A DNA stretch of 64,000 nt from contig WWBZ02000033.1 in NCBI GenBank assembly GCA_011503125.2, positions 3,906,001 through 3,970,000 of the forward strand, written 5' to 3'. Origin of the DNA: Botryosphaeria dothidea (lineage: Eukaryota > Ascomycota > Dothideomycetes > Botryosphaeriales > Botryosphaeriaceae). The notes under the pieces are model-generated. The model had not been told where the DNA came from. It made no database searches and saw only the letters and a list, made by a program, of their open reading frames with translations. Shown in pieces: positions 46,901 to 57,963 of the stretch; the stretch's first letter is position 1, and each line of letters opens with the position of its first letter. Both the position numbers and the translations under genes were made by a program.

Positions 46901-48565
46901 GCTTTGCTTGGCGGCCGTCCTGGGCGCTGGCGGTGTCCGGAAAGTATGGCTGGGTTCTGCGCGATTCGAGAGGAACGCTCGCTCCTCGGGCTACACGCAG
47001 CGCGCGACGCCGGCTGAGCAAGGGGGCCGGTTTGGAAGAATCAACGGCGCGTGCGACGCGATTGGAAAGAGCTGTGGTAGTGCGGTCGCGAGGGCGGTTC
47101 GGGCCGGCCAGAGTTGGTCTAGAGGCGGCCCAAGGGGCTGTGTCCGTTGGTGAGTCAAGTTGTCGTGCCTCGGCGGTTCGTGGTTGGTGAAAGGGGTGCG
47201 CCAGAGACGATCGTCGGGTGGTGGGGCATTGCGGTTTTGGTGCGGCGCGAGAAGGGGAGTTTGTGATGAAGATGGTGCCGTGGTGGAAGTGCCGGCTGGG
47301 TTTTGGAATGGTGGGGTGAGTGGTTCAATAATAGAACGGAGGGGTGTCGATCAATGGTACACACGGATAGACGAAGATCCGGGGTCAGGCTGTGAGGCGT
47401 CCAGCGGATCTGCACCTGGGCTCGACGCCCGAGCGAAAGGACGCCTTGGGACGCAGACCTTTTGACATAATCGCGGCTTGTCCCTGCGGTGCCTAAAGTC
47501 CGGACTTAAGCTTTTCCGTGTCTACATCTGCTTTCTGCTTTTGTTCGGCTGGAGTCGTTTGTCTCTTTCGTCCGAAATTTCGGACTGAAACGCATTGCAA
47601 CAACTACCGCAAGAGCAGGCAGCAAATCTGGTGATAGCCGATTGCCGATTGCCGGTTAAGCTCCAGTTCCGGTAGAAAAAACCTACTTACGATAGTTAAA
47701 GTCCAGAATGATGCTCCGCCCCTTCCGGCAGAATTGAGTCCCTTACCTCCCATTGAACCCAAAAAGCCTCTTTTCAGCAGGTATGATACGTTCGTGGTAA
47801 TCCTCCAATGATCAGTCGATCATTGAAAATGCCAAACCTAGGTTATCCCTTTCGATGAGACTGTTCACCTCCCGCTTTATTCTGCTCATAGTTTCCATTC
47901 CGGCCGACGCCATTTTGGACTAGATCTACATATCGGTCGTGTTTCTGGATAGAATTTCCGACTGTCTTGTTGATAGGGGCGTTGTCGAAGGAGTCCTCAC
48001 GGGGTCTCGATCCTGAACCCTGATTTCGCTTGTGTTTACCCAAAGCGTCCTGCCGCTGAGCTTTCCACGCTCCTGATTTATATGCTCGCATTGCGTTTGA
48101 CTTGCTGGTCTTCTGAGCGACTTTGCGTAGGCAGCCGATTGGGGAGGCTACGTCATACCGACGCCAGGCAGTCAGATACTTACACGGTGTCTCGGCACCC
48201 TGAGGTTTCTGTCAGTCAACTAAAGATGTGCCTTATCCTTTTGAGACCGTGAAGAAACACTTATCAGAACAATGTTGTTCCGGACCCTCCGGTTTCTCCA
48301 CTAACGCATCACTGAGGGTGGCCGGATGCTATGACAAACTTCGCTTAAGTTCGGAAGGCCGAATGCCGAGCCCACGGATAGCGGCGGGGCCTCATACTTT
48401 AGGGTTGTTTTTTCCTTGGTCGATATGTGGAGGATTAAACGCTAAGAACAGCTGATTGGTTCCCAGGTTAACACCCTTTCACCAGCAACGCACGTAGCTC
48501 CTGTACATAAAGATCCATAATGTCCCAAAGCTGCCCACATCAAGCCTCTGGGCCTATTCGACACA
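43939..48565. other. Gene-poor 4.6-kb stretch, no supported gene
   Basis: No frame in this stretch has splice-consistent partners or known motifs. It includes an A13 run near 44103, a long T run near 45478, and GC-rich, CpG-rich blocks at 44460-44640 and 46740-47470 where both strands are open for long distances because of composition. A palindromic CCG-N6-CGG site lies at 47571-47584. An 8-bp inverted repeat (CAATGATC, loop AGTC, GATCATTG) lies at 47806-47825. Confidence 0.45.
47570..47585. promoter_or_regulatory. Palindromic CCG-N6-CGG site, possible Zn2Cys6 binding site
   Basis: The 16-bp perfect palindrome GTCCGAAATTTCGGAC contains everted CCG and CGG triplets six bases apart, the arrangement bound by many fungal Zn2Cys6 regulators. 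It lies about 980 bp upstream of the P450 start. Such sites also occur by chance, so function is only suggested. Confidence 0.25.
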
Positions 48566-50257
48566 ATGTTTCCGCTAATGCCTTGGATTCTCCTGTCGCC
48601 ATGTCTTCTCTTCGTCGGGCAAGTCATCTACAATATATTCTTTCATCCATTACGTTCCTATCCAGGGCCGTGGTACACCAAAGCGAGCAGGTGGCCTTGG
48701 TACTATCAGCGTGTTCGTGGCACCCAGATGTACTGGATCGCCCGGCTTCATGAGCAGTACGGCACGGTGGTGCGGACCGCGCCAGATCATTTGGCGTACA
48801 TCGAACCGGAGGCCTGGAAAGATATTTACGCCCACAAATCCTCGTCCGGGCGTGGCAACCTTCCTAAAGACTTACGATATTACGGCCCTGCCCCCGTAGG
48901 TGGGGCCTCGATCTTGAAGTCAGTCATGATGATCCCGCGCGTCCCCTTTAGCTCAACAACCGTTTGCTGACGGAGTTCTCTGAACCAAAGCGCGGATGAC
49001 GAAACCCACGCTCGACTACGGCGCAGCATCTCCCACGCTTTCTCCGAAAAAGCCCTTATCGCGCAGGAACCCCTCCTCCGGCAATACGTCAACCTCCTCG
49101 TCTCCCGCCTCCGCGACACCGCAAACTCGGCCGACAAGTCCGTCGACATCGTGCGCATGTACAACTTCGTCACCTTCGACTTCATGGCCGATCTGACGTT
49201 CGGCGAGCCCCTCGGCCTCCTCGAACAGGGCGAATACATCCCGTGGGTGGCCAGCATCATCACGAGCTTCAAGCTGATCGGCATCATGTGGAGCATCCAG
49301 AGCGCCTTCTCCTTCCTGATGCCGCTCGTCACGAAGACGGTGCTACGCGGCATGCTCGCCAAGCGCAAGCAGCACGGCGCCTTCGCCGTCGAGCGCGTCG
49401 ACCGCCGCCTCGCGCGCCAGACCGACCGCCCCGACATCTGGACCTTCGTGCTGCGTAACGCCGAGAGCGGGAAGGGCCTGTCCAGGGGCGAGATGCACTC
49501 GAACGGCTCGAGCATCATGGCTGCGGGCACGGAGACGACGGCGTCCGTGCTGAGCGGCATCACCTGGCTGCTGTGCAACCACCACGACGTGCTGGACCGG
49601 CTCAGCAGGGAGGTCCGAGAGGCTTTCGATGGCGTCGGCGACGACGGGCCCTCGATGCAGGCGCTGGCGCGGCTGCCGTATCTGAACGCCTGTCTGCAGG
49701 AGGCGCTGCGCATATACCCGCCGGGGCCGCTGGGAATGCCGAGGGTCGCTCCGGCGGGAGGAGCGATCATCTGCGGGCGGCCCGTGGCGGCCAAGGCAAG
49801 TTCTTTGCTGTTCCGTTGCAGTTTTTTTCGGCTCAATTTCTGACGTCTGACAGACGACCGTCTACGTGACCAGCTACGCCGTCTCCCACAGCGAACGGAA
49901 CTTCTACGATCCTGAAGGCTTCCATCCGGAAAGGTGGCTCCCCGATCCGGACCCCTGCTTCGCCAATGACAAGCTCAATTCTGCTGAGCCTTTTAGCTTG
50001 GGTCCGAGGAATTGCGTTGGGAAGAAGTGAGTCTTCATTCGTTGTGCATACTTTCTGCGCGTGTGTTGACCAACATTCTCCGAAGTCTGGCCTGGCACGA
50101 AATGCGTTCGATACTTACTGCCATTCTCCTGAACTTTGATATCGAGCTGGCCGAGCAGATGAAGACGAACTGGTTGGATCAGAAGGCATACTTTGTGTGG
50201 GAGAAGCCGCCGCTTTACATCAAGTTGAATCCCCGACAGCCAAAGGCCTCGGCTTGA
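48566..50257 (+). CDS. Microsomal cytochrome P450, four exons
   Basis: Exons 48566-48918, 48991-49795, 49854-50026 and 50086-50257 give 500 aa with consistent phases. The second intron (49796-49853) starts GC rather than GT (AAG followed by GCAAGT), a GC-AG intron. The N-terminus has a membrane anchor (LLSPCLLFVGQVIYNIFF) and the proline-rich hinge HPLRSYPGPW. The I-helix reads AAGTETTAS, the K-helix EALRIYPPGP, the PERF-like segment FHPERWLPD, and the heme loop FSLGPRNCVGKN with ligand Cys440. The closest recognisable group is the fungal isotrichodermin C-15 hydroxylase/benzoate-type P450s, often in secondary metabolism, but the substrate is unknown. It would act in the ER with a P450 reductase encoded elsewhere. 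No obvious biosynthetic partner gene adjoins it. Confidence 0.92.
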
Positions 50258-50697
50258 AAACAGGAATGTAGGAATGGTGAAGAATCTGAGCACCGACAAT
50301 AGACTGTTGTGGACTGAGCCTGAGATCGGCGGCGCATCTGACAAGATGGGTGCAGGAGACTATGCGCGGCTCGTATATTAATATCACGTGGCTCAAACGT
50401 CATTGAGGGGTGAAAATCATTTGATCGTAAATGCTTTGACCTTTTGGTCTTCACGATAATGTAGCAAAGTGGACAAGAAGCCCCCTTTACGTCTCAATTC
50501 CGCCACAAAGTGTACTCAAGAGTATTCACTCGTACGTTCGCTGGTAACAGTGTTGTGGAAATGCTTCGACCCTATTCACAAACGCCCTTTATCCGATTTC
50601 GCGCCTGCACTTACTTGAACTGATTACTAGGATCCCTAAACTTGACCACCGCTCTCCCCATATTTCCCAGCAATTTTGGTTCCGTGTTTTGATTTCG
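50258..50697. other. Intergenic between convergent genes
   Basis: About 440 bp between the P450 stop and the stop of the minus-strand DUF6594 gene. It should carry both 3' ends. No other signal is seen. Confidence 0.5.
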
Positions 50698-52934
50698 TCA
50701 TCGACGCCATTGGTATGTGGTCCAGAACACAAGATATAGAGCGTAATAGCTAGTCGCAAGATCAGAATTTGGTAAATCACGGAGATGACCCCCTCTGGAG
50801 CAAATAAACACTCTTGATATCACTTACCCAGCGGTGGCGAGAAGAGCTTGGAAGTTTTTTACATCGGGGAACAACAAGAGTCCGAGTCCCAGCGCCACGG
50901 TAAATCCAATGATAACTGAGAACGTTGCTCGTTCAGACGCATCAGCAAGAACGATGACAAGCGAGGGGCCGATGAGCGTAGCTCCCACAACCAAAGCCAT
51001 GATGGCGTTGCCTACAAATCTTAGTCGACTTCGAGAATGAACGAATATATGTGAGTCTCTTGCCCCCCTGGTCGTCTCTTTGTCTTTGAAAAAGTTCTGA
51101 ATAGACGATTTTAGGAATCTTTTCCATGAGTGAGAGGCTGAGCATGACTGACCTGAATGATACCTGGCATTACCATTATGGCAGACTCGACGAATTTTTC
51201 CACGGCAGAGAGGATTTCTCCAGGAAAGACGGAAACGAAATCTTCTCGGCTGTCTCTGAATGCCTCATTTTCGCAAAGAGGTGATGTGTTTTTCAAATAG
51301 TTATGCAGAGATCTGAAGTCGTCATCAGAGGGTTGTTGCGCAGAGCTCATCCGCCTTGCTCGGCGGAGGCTCGCGTCTACGTATGTCTCATTAACAGTAC
51401 AAGACAAGTATACCTACCATATTGAGACAACGCACTGTCTATTCTGTGAATAAGGTTCTGGAAACCATAGTTGTCATGGGCATCAAGCAGTTCTCTAGAT
51501 GAGAGAAGGCGAGCATCTCCCGTCTTGAGTTCCACGTCTAAGCTAAGCAGTTCGTCTTCCAGTTCTCGCAGAACATCTTGCTGGTACAGGATCACACGCA
51601 TCTGAAGAATACGATACTTCCTAGGCAAATTTAAGCCTCATCGACTTCAGTTTCAAAACCGTTGATCTTACCTAGTAATCGCGCAGTTTCCAGTGTTTGT
51701 CATGAATGCTGCCAGTCTGGGATATCCCCCTTGTGTTGATAAGAATCAAAAGTCAATGAATTTTACTGAATTCAACCTACTAGGGTGATAAAAAACTTGA
51801 GGTACTCAGTAGATTTCTAAGAAATGGGGGACTATTGCGGTCTACTGACTGTCTTGTCGCCGGAGCCCTGATAAGTCGGGTTCAGCAGGTGGTGATGTTT
51901 CCAGAATTACCCGATCGAACCAGTTCGGCTTTCGTCGCCAGGTTCTTTTGGGAATTTTCGGCAGCCCATGCTGTGAATCTCCTCGAAGTGTAGCACTCGA
52001 GGTTGGTCCCCCAAACTTAATACGATGGACCTCTTCTGAAGTCCCTTGCTGGCTTTTTGTAGGACGTATTTGATCTTGCATTTCAAACTCGGGATTTGCG
52101 TCCCGCCTGCCCTGAGCCTCCTGATGGATAGTGAAAACAGAATTTCCAGAGGAGTCCGAAAGGGCTGCGCGCTGTACTCGAGTGTTGGTTCCGGTGGCCA
52201 TGCTCCGATCATTGTCGTCAGGATGTGGACTTTGAGCGATCATATCCAGTCGTTCCATAATCCGTGAATATGGACCTGTGCCTTGGCAGAGAGCTTGTGA
52301 CATCCGTATTGGATTTACCAATCCAGCCAGGTCTCCAATGATCAGCTCAATAGTGTCCAGCAATGTATTGATAGTGTGTAATTCCTCGTCGGCCGATGCG
52401 ACCCTGTTATGTCTGCTCTCGAATCAGTCAATCTTGTCAACTTCAAAAAGTTGAAAACCCAATATACCCATTTTCAGCAGTCAATGATGCAAATTCCAAA
52501 TCTACCCGCACCCTTTGCAGACTGGAACCAGCGGCGTTGCAGGACTGGACCATCCTGCGAATTTTCCGCACAGTCGCCTCGCCAAGATATTCATCTTTCA
52601 GGTTTGACTGTGTCGTCTCAGAGTCATCTTGAATAGAGAGGCCGATGTCTGACATCCAAATCTGTAGTCTCAGCCTGGTCCCATCTAACCTACGGCCCAG
52701 CGGTTTGAGCTTTCCAGCTGCAAGCTGCTTAGAGGCATCGGCGGCCGCGAATGCATCCGCGGAGTAGTTACCGAGTCCGCTCAAGCAGCCACAGCATAAA
52801 TTAGCTGCTGGTATCGAATTCTCGTCCTGAATCGTGTGGTTGAAGAGGTGTTTTTCAGAAGGTTGCCTTGCGGTACCCGAAGTCAAGCTATGAGCGGGGC
52901 TCTCATATGGCGCTGCTGGTAGTTGAGAATCCAT
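50698..52934 (-). CDS. DUF6594 membrane protein with HeLo-like N-terminal region, seven exons
   Basis: Exons 52934-52468, 52412-51850, 51729-51672, 51620-51418, 51376-51153, 51096-50828 and 50749-50698; introns 55, 120, 51, 41, 56 and 78 nt; all phases agree, 611 aa. The N-terminal 220 residues contain RRLDGTRLRLQIWMSDIG and a helical DTIELIIGDLAGLVNPIR segment, resembling N-terminal regulatory domains of fungal HeLo/STAND-type proteins. A basic, Ser-rich linker follows. The C-terminal half matches DUF6594: GYPRLAAFM, YRILQMRVILYQQDV, an amphipathic Glu/Leu helix, SRSRLRFV, and three hydrophobic helices (NAIMALVVGATLIGPSLVIV, ATFSVIIGFTVALGLGLLL, ATAGYYALYLVFW). Without the 52-nt last exon the third helix would be cut at an in-frame TAA. 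DUF6594 function is unknown. It is divergent with the HeLo-like gene next door. Confidence 0.85.
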
Positions 52935-53195
52935 TTCGGGAAATTGAGGAAAGAATGTTTACTCTGGAACTGAAATCTTGTAGCTCAATGGGCAAGTTCC
53001 AAGCTCGGTGCGCTCATAGCCAGTAGAAATGTGAAGCCAGGCGCAGGTGCAGTTGACGTGTCAGAAGCGGGGCATGCATGAATGATGCATGAGCGCTTAC
53101 GTCACAGGGCTACTACCTTTATCGGAAGAGTCGATGTACGCCAATTCTGACTTCGTTATCATTTTTACTGCATCCTCTCCGCTCGATCCGTAATC
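52935..53195. promoter_or_regulatory. Shared divergent promoter region
   Basis: Only 261 bp separate the start codons of two divergent genes of recognition/cell-death-like families. All core promoter elements of both must fall here or in the leaders. I see no clear TATA box. Confidence 0.5.
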
Positions 53196-55082
53196 ATGAG
53201 CGGATTTGACACAGTGTCTGCGGCCCTTGGAGTGATCCACCTCGCGAAAATCACTATCAGTGGACTCTGTCAACTTCTGAAAGATTATAGAGATGCAGTG
53301 CCTCGTCTTTTTGAGATCGCAGGAGAGTTCGACTGTTTCCAATGGCGCCTCAATGTGTGGTCGCAGACATGGCGCATCTCATCCGTCAGCCCCGAGAATG
53401 CAGAAGTGTACATCAAAGCCCTTTGGAGCGAGGTCGGGGCAAAACGTATAATGATGCAGCTTAAAAACATCGATGAAGACTGCAGGAGGTTCACGAGGCT
53501 CATGGCAAGCTTGATGGGTGACAGACACCTGAAGGAGCATGACCTCCAGAACCAACTCTTTCAAGCACGCATCCTAGACATCCCGGATGAGAAAGACAAG
53601 GTGAGGTATCCTTATGCTCGACAGAATTTGATTAGGCTTCGAGTATACAGTTCTAGGCTGACTCCTTTTCTTCAGGCCCCCGACTTTCCCAAAGGCCTCA
53701 CCAGAGACTCCAGAGCTCGAAAGTACAGAGACCTGCTTCGCACGGCAAAGAAGGCAACGACAATGAGAGCTAAAGCTGACTTCGTGCTTTCAAAAGGAGA
53801 TACTCTGAATGAGCTCCTGAAAGATCTGAATAACAAATTCGGGAAACTGGACGGCGATTCCTTGAAAACATTCTGCCTGTCATATCCAGACGTCCCACGA
53901 GATGCATCTCTTTCGGAGATAGCTAGTGCATTCCATGCTGGCAACAAGTTTCAAAGAGCTCTGGATAGTAGGGATGCCTCTAGAGCCTTGTATGATTGGT
54001 GTATGATGGCTGCAAGGCTCAATGCTGCTAGTTCTCCAACTGCAGCGGCGAACCCAAAAGGAGGGTCACGGAGCATTGAGAAACTTAATCTCGATATCGG
54101 ATTTGCCGCAAGAAACCACACGCAATCATCGTCCAGCTTGAGCTATCATTTGTTTGTCCTATGGCATCTCCAGGGCCAAGAACAAGAAGTCTTCTTCGAA
54201 GGACCGATGACTCGGCGTAGTGACTCCGCAAACTCACGCAACCCGTGGGCACAACACCGAGCCAACTTCTCACCACCACCGGAATCTGTCAGTGTAGTCG
54301 ACTTTGAAACCGCGTGTTCCACAGTGCTGCAGAGGAACGCAGAGTGCTTCAAGATAAGCAACGACATGAGTTCGTCAGACTCGTCCTTCTGGTTCCAATC
54401 CAAGTATCCTGTTCCGAACGCTGTGTCCACCGGAAAAGCATCGAGCACTTGTATCCACTCGCTACTGGAAACTATTCAGAATAAGTCTTTCGCTGAATCG
54501 TTTGAGAAATTCCCCAATGCTGAGCGTATCGATCTCGCTTACCAGGTGGCCGAGTGCGGCCTGATGTTGCTTGGCACGTCCTGGTTGTCTGGTGTCCGCA
54601 GCACGCAGATCAAGCGGCTCAAGAATCACCTGCGCCAGCAGTCTCTCTTCATTCTCGAAATTTCAGACGGCAATGGAGAGGGTTTCGTCATAGAAAATGA
54701 CTTGCTATCTGCTGTCGAGCCACAGACATTCATGATCGGGGTGCTGCTCACGGAGATTGCTATTGCAACACCCGTTACCGGACTTGAACCTTACACGTCG
54801 CAAGACGGGCGACAGAAATTGGCCTTACGAATAACTCGTAAAGACGATCAGGGAAACAAACAGCATCACGGAATGAAGCTCGGAGCCGCTGTGCGGGAGG
54901 TGAACAACTGCATGCACCTCTCTTACAGCGACGCTGTCGATTTCTGTCTCCGACAATCGGGAATCAACAGAAATCCTGCTTGGGCGCAATTGAGGGGACT
55001 AGATGATGCGGACGTACCTGGAAGGAATGAGGCATACAGGTCTCTACTCAAGGATTTCTATGAGCAGGTCTTTGTTCGGTAA
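53196..55082 (+). CDS. HeLo-like / DUF7580-like protein, single exon
   Basis: An intronless frame of 628 aa. The N-terminus (MSGFDTVSAALGVIHLAKIT, then RDAVPRLFEIAGEFDCFQWRL) has the length, position and helix pattern of a HeLo-like domain, the N-terminal cell-death or prion-inhibition domain of fungal HET-S- and NLR-type proteins. The middle is helical and Lys/Asp-rich. The C-terminal third (ERIDLAYQVAECGLMLLGTSWLSG, then IALATPV-like IAIATPVTGLEPY, and AVREVNNCMHLSYSDAVDFCL) matches the kinase-remnant-like DUF7580 region that often follows such domains. No amyloid motif is apparent at the C-terminus. The role is probably in non-self recognition or its control, inferred from family and context. 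A Copia LTR starts 71 bp after the stop. Confidence 0.75.
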   Translation: MSGFDTVSAALGVIHLAKITISGLCQLLKDYRDAVPRLFEIAGEFDCFQWRLNVWSQTWRISSVSPENAEVYIKALWSEVGAKRIMMQLKNIDEDCRRFTRLMASLMGDRHLKEHDLQNQLFQARILDIPDEKDKVRYPYARQNLIRLRVYSSRLTPFLQAPDFPKGLTRDSRARKYRDLLRTAKKATTMRAKADFVLSKGDTLNELLKDLNNKFGKLDGDSLKTFCLSYPDVPRDASLSEIASAFHAGNKFQRALDSRDASRALYDWCMMAARLNAASSPTAAANPKGGSRSIEKLNLDIGFAARNHTQSSSSLSYHLFVLWHLQGQEQEVFFEGPMTRRSDSANSRNPWAQHRANFSPPPESVSVVDFETACSTVLQRNAECFKISNDMSSSDSSFWFQSKYPVPNAVSTGKASSTCIHSLLETIQNKSFAESFEKFPNAERIDLAYQVAECGLMLLGTSWLSGVRSTQIKRLKNHLRQQSLFILEISDGNGEGFVIENDLLSAVEPQTFMIGVLLTEIAIATPVTGLEPYTSQDGRQKLALRITRKDDQGNKQHHGMKLGAAVREVNNCMHLSYSDAVDFCLRQSGINRNPAWAQLRGLDDADVPGRNEAYRSLLKDFYEQVFVR

Positions 55083-55152
55083 GTTACTCAAGGATGTTCT
55101 GGTAGGAGAATTTTTACTAACAAAAAAACAGGATACAGAAGCTATACGAAAT

Positions 55153-55308
55153 TGTTGGGAGAAACAGGGTCTGATTGAACCAAGGGTCAACACCGAGAAT
55201 TTGTTATATAGCTACTATATAAGAGGGACCGGGTCACCTACCCTCCTCCTCCTCATGCCAATCTACGATGAACTTCACTCCCTATACAAACAACCCATTT
55301 GTTCAATA
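55153..55308 (+). repeat. 5' LTR of the Copia element
   Basis: A 156-bp unit TGTTGGG to TTCAATA, homologous to the two solo LTRs at 10867-11179 and 30825-30982, where the end is TTCAACA. It lacks about 15 bp near its start that both solo copies retain. TTATGAGC follows one base after the LTR and is a plausible primer-binding site. Confidence 0.82.
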
Positions 55309-57746
55309 GTTATGAGCCCGGAGTCACTTCCAAAGTCGTTGTTTATCGGTTGATCACCTCTTAAGCGTCCTCTACGCTTATAACGTCCTCTCTGCGGTAT
55401 CCAGAAGGATACCGTGTTACACCCTGTTGTAACACATTGCGACCGTGTAAAGACCCTCTTTTACGCGTCATCTTATCAACAACTATTAAGACACAACTAC
55501 TTGCCTCCCTAGTGAGCATCTTAAGTGTCTGATACACGTTCCTGGCTAGCTTTAATCCTTTTTTGGTTAACTGTACTACGCCAACTGACGAATAACACTT
55601 ATTTGTTACCTACCATGTCATCTTCGAAACCAATTATCGTCCTTAAGTCTTCGCAAGACTGGGATGAATAGTTCTTCATCGTCCAATCGCGTGCAAAGAA
55701 GGCTCGCATATACGACTACATCGACCCAACCAAGGACTCACGTCCGCGACAACCAATCGCGCCCACCAAGCCTCCTCTGCCAATAGGTAATATCACCGAT
55801 ACGGATCGTGAGGAGCATAAGTGGAAGCGCGAGGACTACAAGGAGGATAAGAAGGAGTACGACAGGCAGATACGAGAGCTTAATGACCTCTTATCACTTA
55901 TTAAGGACTTAGTATCTTAACTACTGCTGCCGCTCCTGCGCAAGATCGAGGACTCTTATCCTTATGCGTAGTTGCGCGCTTTACAAGCACGACTTCAACC
56001 TTCTATCTCTACACAACAGGAGTTTATTCTCAATAAGCTCCGCGAGCTTGAGAAGCCTCCAACTGCCTAGAATACTGAAAAGTGGCTTACATAATGGGAA
56101 GAGTGTGTGTTTAAAGCACACTCTCTTGGCCTCTCTGATGTCGAAGGCTCCCGAGGAGTAAACGCATTCCTTAAGCCTATTATACAACACGACTCAGAAT
56201 ACGCTAGCCCTATCCTTCGTGAGCTACGACTAGGAACCAAGACGCTTGACGTTTTAGACGTCATTATCGACTATCGTAAGCATGCACGCCAAAAGCAAGT
56301 ACTTATAATGAATAAGACCCGTACGACCTTTATAGCTACTCTACGAGGCGACGAACAGCCTAAGAGGCCTCTTAAGTGCCTCTGTAGTGACTATTACTGG
56401 TATTACTTATGCTTCTACCTTAATCTAAACGCGCCTAACCGTCCTACCGACTTTAAACCTAATAAGAAGGTCTAGGATAAGATTCTTAAGCTCATAAAGA
56501 ATGATAAGATTAAGACGCAGGTTAAGAGTGCACTAAAGCGTGGCACACCACCAATACCTTACATATAAGGAAATAAGGGTAAGGGCAAGGAGCCTAAGCC
56601 TGACGCACCTGCTAGTGAGGACAATAGTGATGACGAGCAAGGCTCTATTAAGTCCTTCCCAGCCATTATTGCGTAGTCATTTGCTACGCAACGAGACTCG
56701 CGTCTAACCACACTAGAGCTCTCGTGGATCGCAGATACTGGCACCACTTATTACGTGTATAACCGGTATATGCGTAAAAGGTTTATCAAGACACGCAACG
56801 TAGGCCTAGACGACTTCGTGATCTGTGGTAACACGCGTGTACCTATTAAGAGCTTCGGGAATATTATAGTTAATGCCCGCAACGGAAAGAAGAGTAAGGT
56901 TATTACCCTTCGTAATGTGGCCTACGTCCTAGCATTCATGGGCAACTTAGTCTCTATTTCTAAGTATAATAAGAAGGGTGTCTATATAGATATAAAGAGT
57001 CTTCGTCTCTATAAGGATAATACGATAGTATACGTCCTTATACCGTCTAAAGGATAGTTCTTTCTTAAGCTATACTAAGTAGAGTCCGTATTAGCTATTA
57101 CGAGTACTACGACTACCCGTAGTCTTCTAGCTGAACAGTAGCATAGAGTCTTTGCTTATGCTAACTACCACGCTATTAAGGCGTTCCTTATAGCTATTAC
57201 CGGCGTAGAGTTTATAAACGACGTCGTGCCTATTTACTGTGATACCTGCTTACGAGTAAAAGCTTATTAGCTTATTACACGGGACTTATTACTAGAGGAA
57301 GCTCGCAACGAACCATTCTTCCGTGTGTCATTTAACCTTATTTAGATGACTCCTACTTACAACTAACACGAGTAGATCACTTATATCGAATATATAAAGA
57401 GCAACTACGTCTTTACCCGCACCTATATGCTTAAATTAGACTATAATACGCTTATTCTCGATATTCTAAGTATAATCGAACGTCGCTTTGACGCTCTTAC
57501 CGCGTTCTTTCGAACTAATGGCGAAAGATTACTTAATACCGCGTTTAAAAATAAACTTAAGCGAAGAGGAATTATAATAGAGGTCTTAGTACCCTATATA
57601 CCTACTTAGAACGGACACGCCGAGAGGACTAGTTAGTCTATTATCGTTAAGGCAAGAGCTATACGTATAGGGGTAAACCTTTCTAAATACTTGTAGCTAG
57701 AGATAGTTTTAGTAGTAACGTATATATATAATCGGATACTAAGTAA
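55153..57746 (+). mobile_element. Copia-type retrotransposon, 5' part (LTR, gag, protease, integrase)
   Basis: The 5' LTR is 55153-55308. The gag starts MSSSKPIIVLKSSQDWDE at 55615 and continues in one frame with isolated TAG/TAA codons. It includes a degenerate zinc knuckle near 56380, protease WIADTGTTYY near 56730, a pre-integrase HR-A-ANYHAIKAF region near 57145, and an integrase core to YIYNRILS at 57741. Nearly every stop fits a Gln or Trp codon changed by RIP-type transition. A Gypsy element interrupts it at 57747, and the same frame resumes at 63689. RT and RNase H are not in the window. Early gag is little mutated, and mutation density rises to the right. Confidence 0.88.
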
Positions 57747-57963
57747 TGTTACGATCCTATATAAGAGCACCCATCGTAGGGTAGAGGACGGGCGTGGGAT
57801 CCGGATCAATTGTTCTTCCTTTAGCTTACTTATTCATTAGTCAGCGTGCAAGGCGATATTCCTTTACCCTACACCCACTACACCTTCCTCTCTTTTTCTC
57901 TTTAGCTTAGGAACTTCGTTCTATTATACCCACTTCGAATTCAGTTCAGTAATGGTCGTGACA
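57747..57963 (+). repeat. 5' LTR of the Gypsy chromovirus
   Basis: A 217-bp LTR from TGTTACGATCC to GGTCGTGACA, with standard TG...CA ends. It is nearly free of RIP-type changes and keeps C or G at every position where the 3' LTR differs. Confidence 0.93.

Noticed and set aside
29102..50257. A secondary-metabolite gene cluster (ACP-AT, AKR, MFS, P450)
   Set aside because: The genes are spread over 22 kb, separated by a HET gene, a 7TM gene and gene-poor DNA; there is no complete PKS and no pathway regulator.
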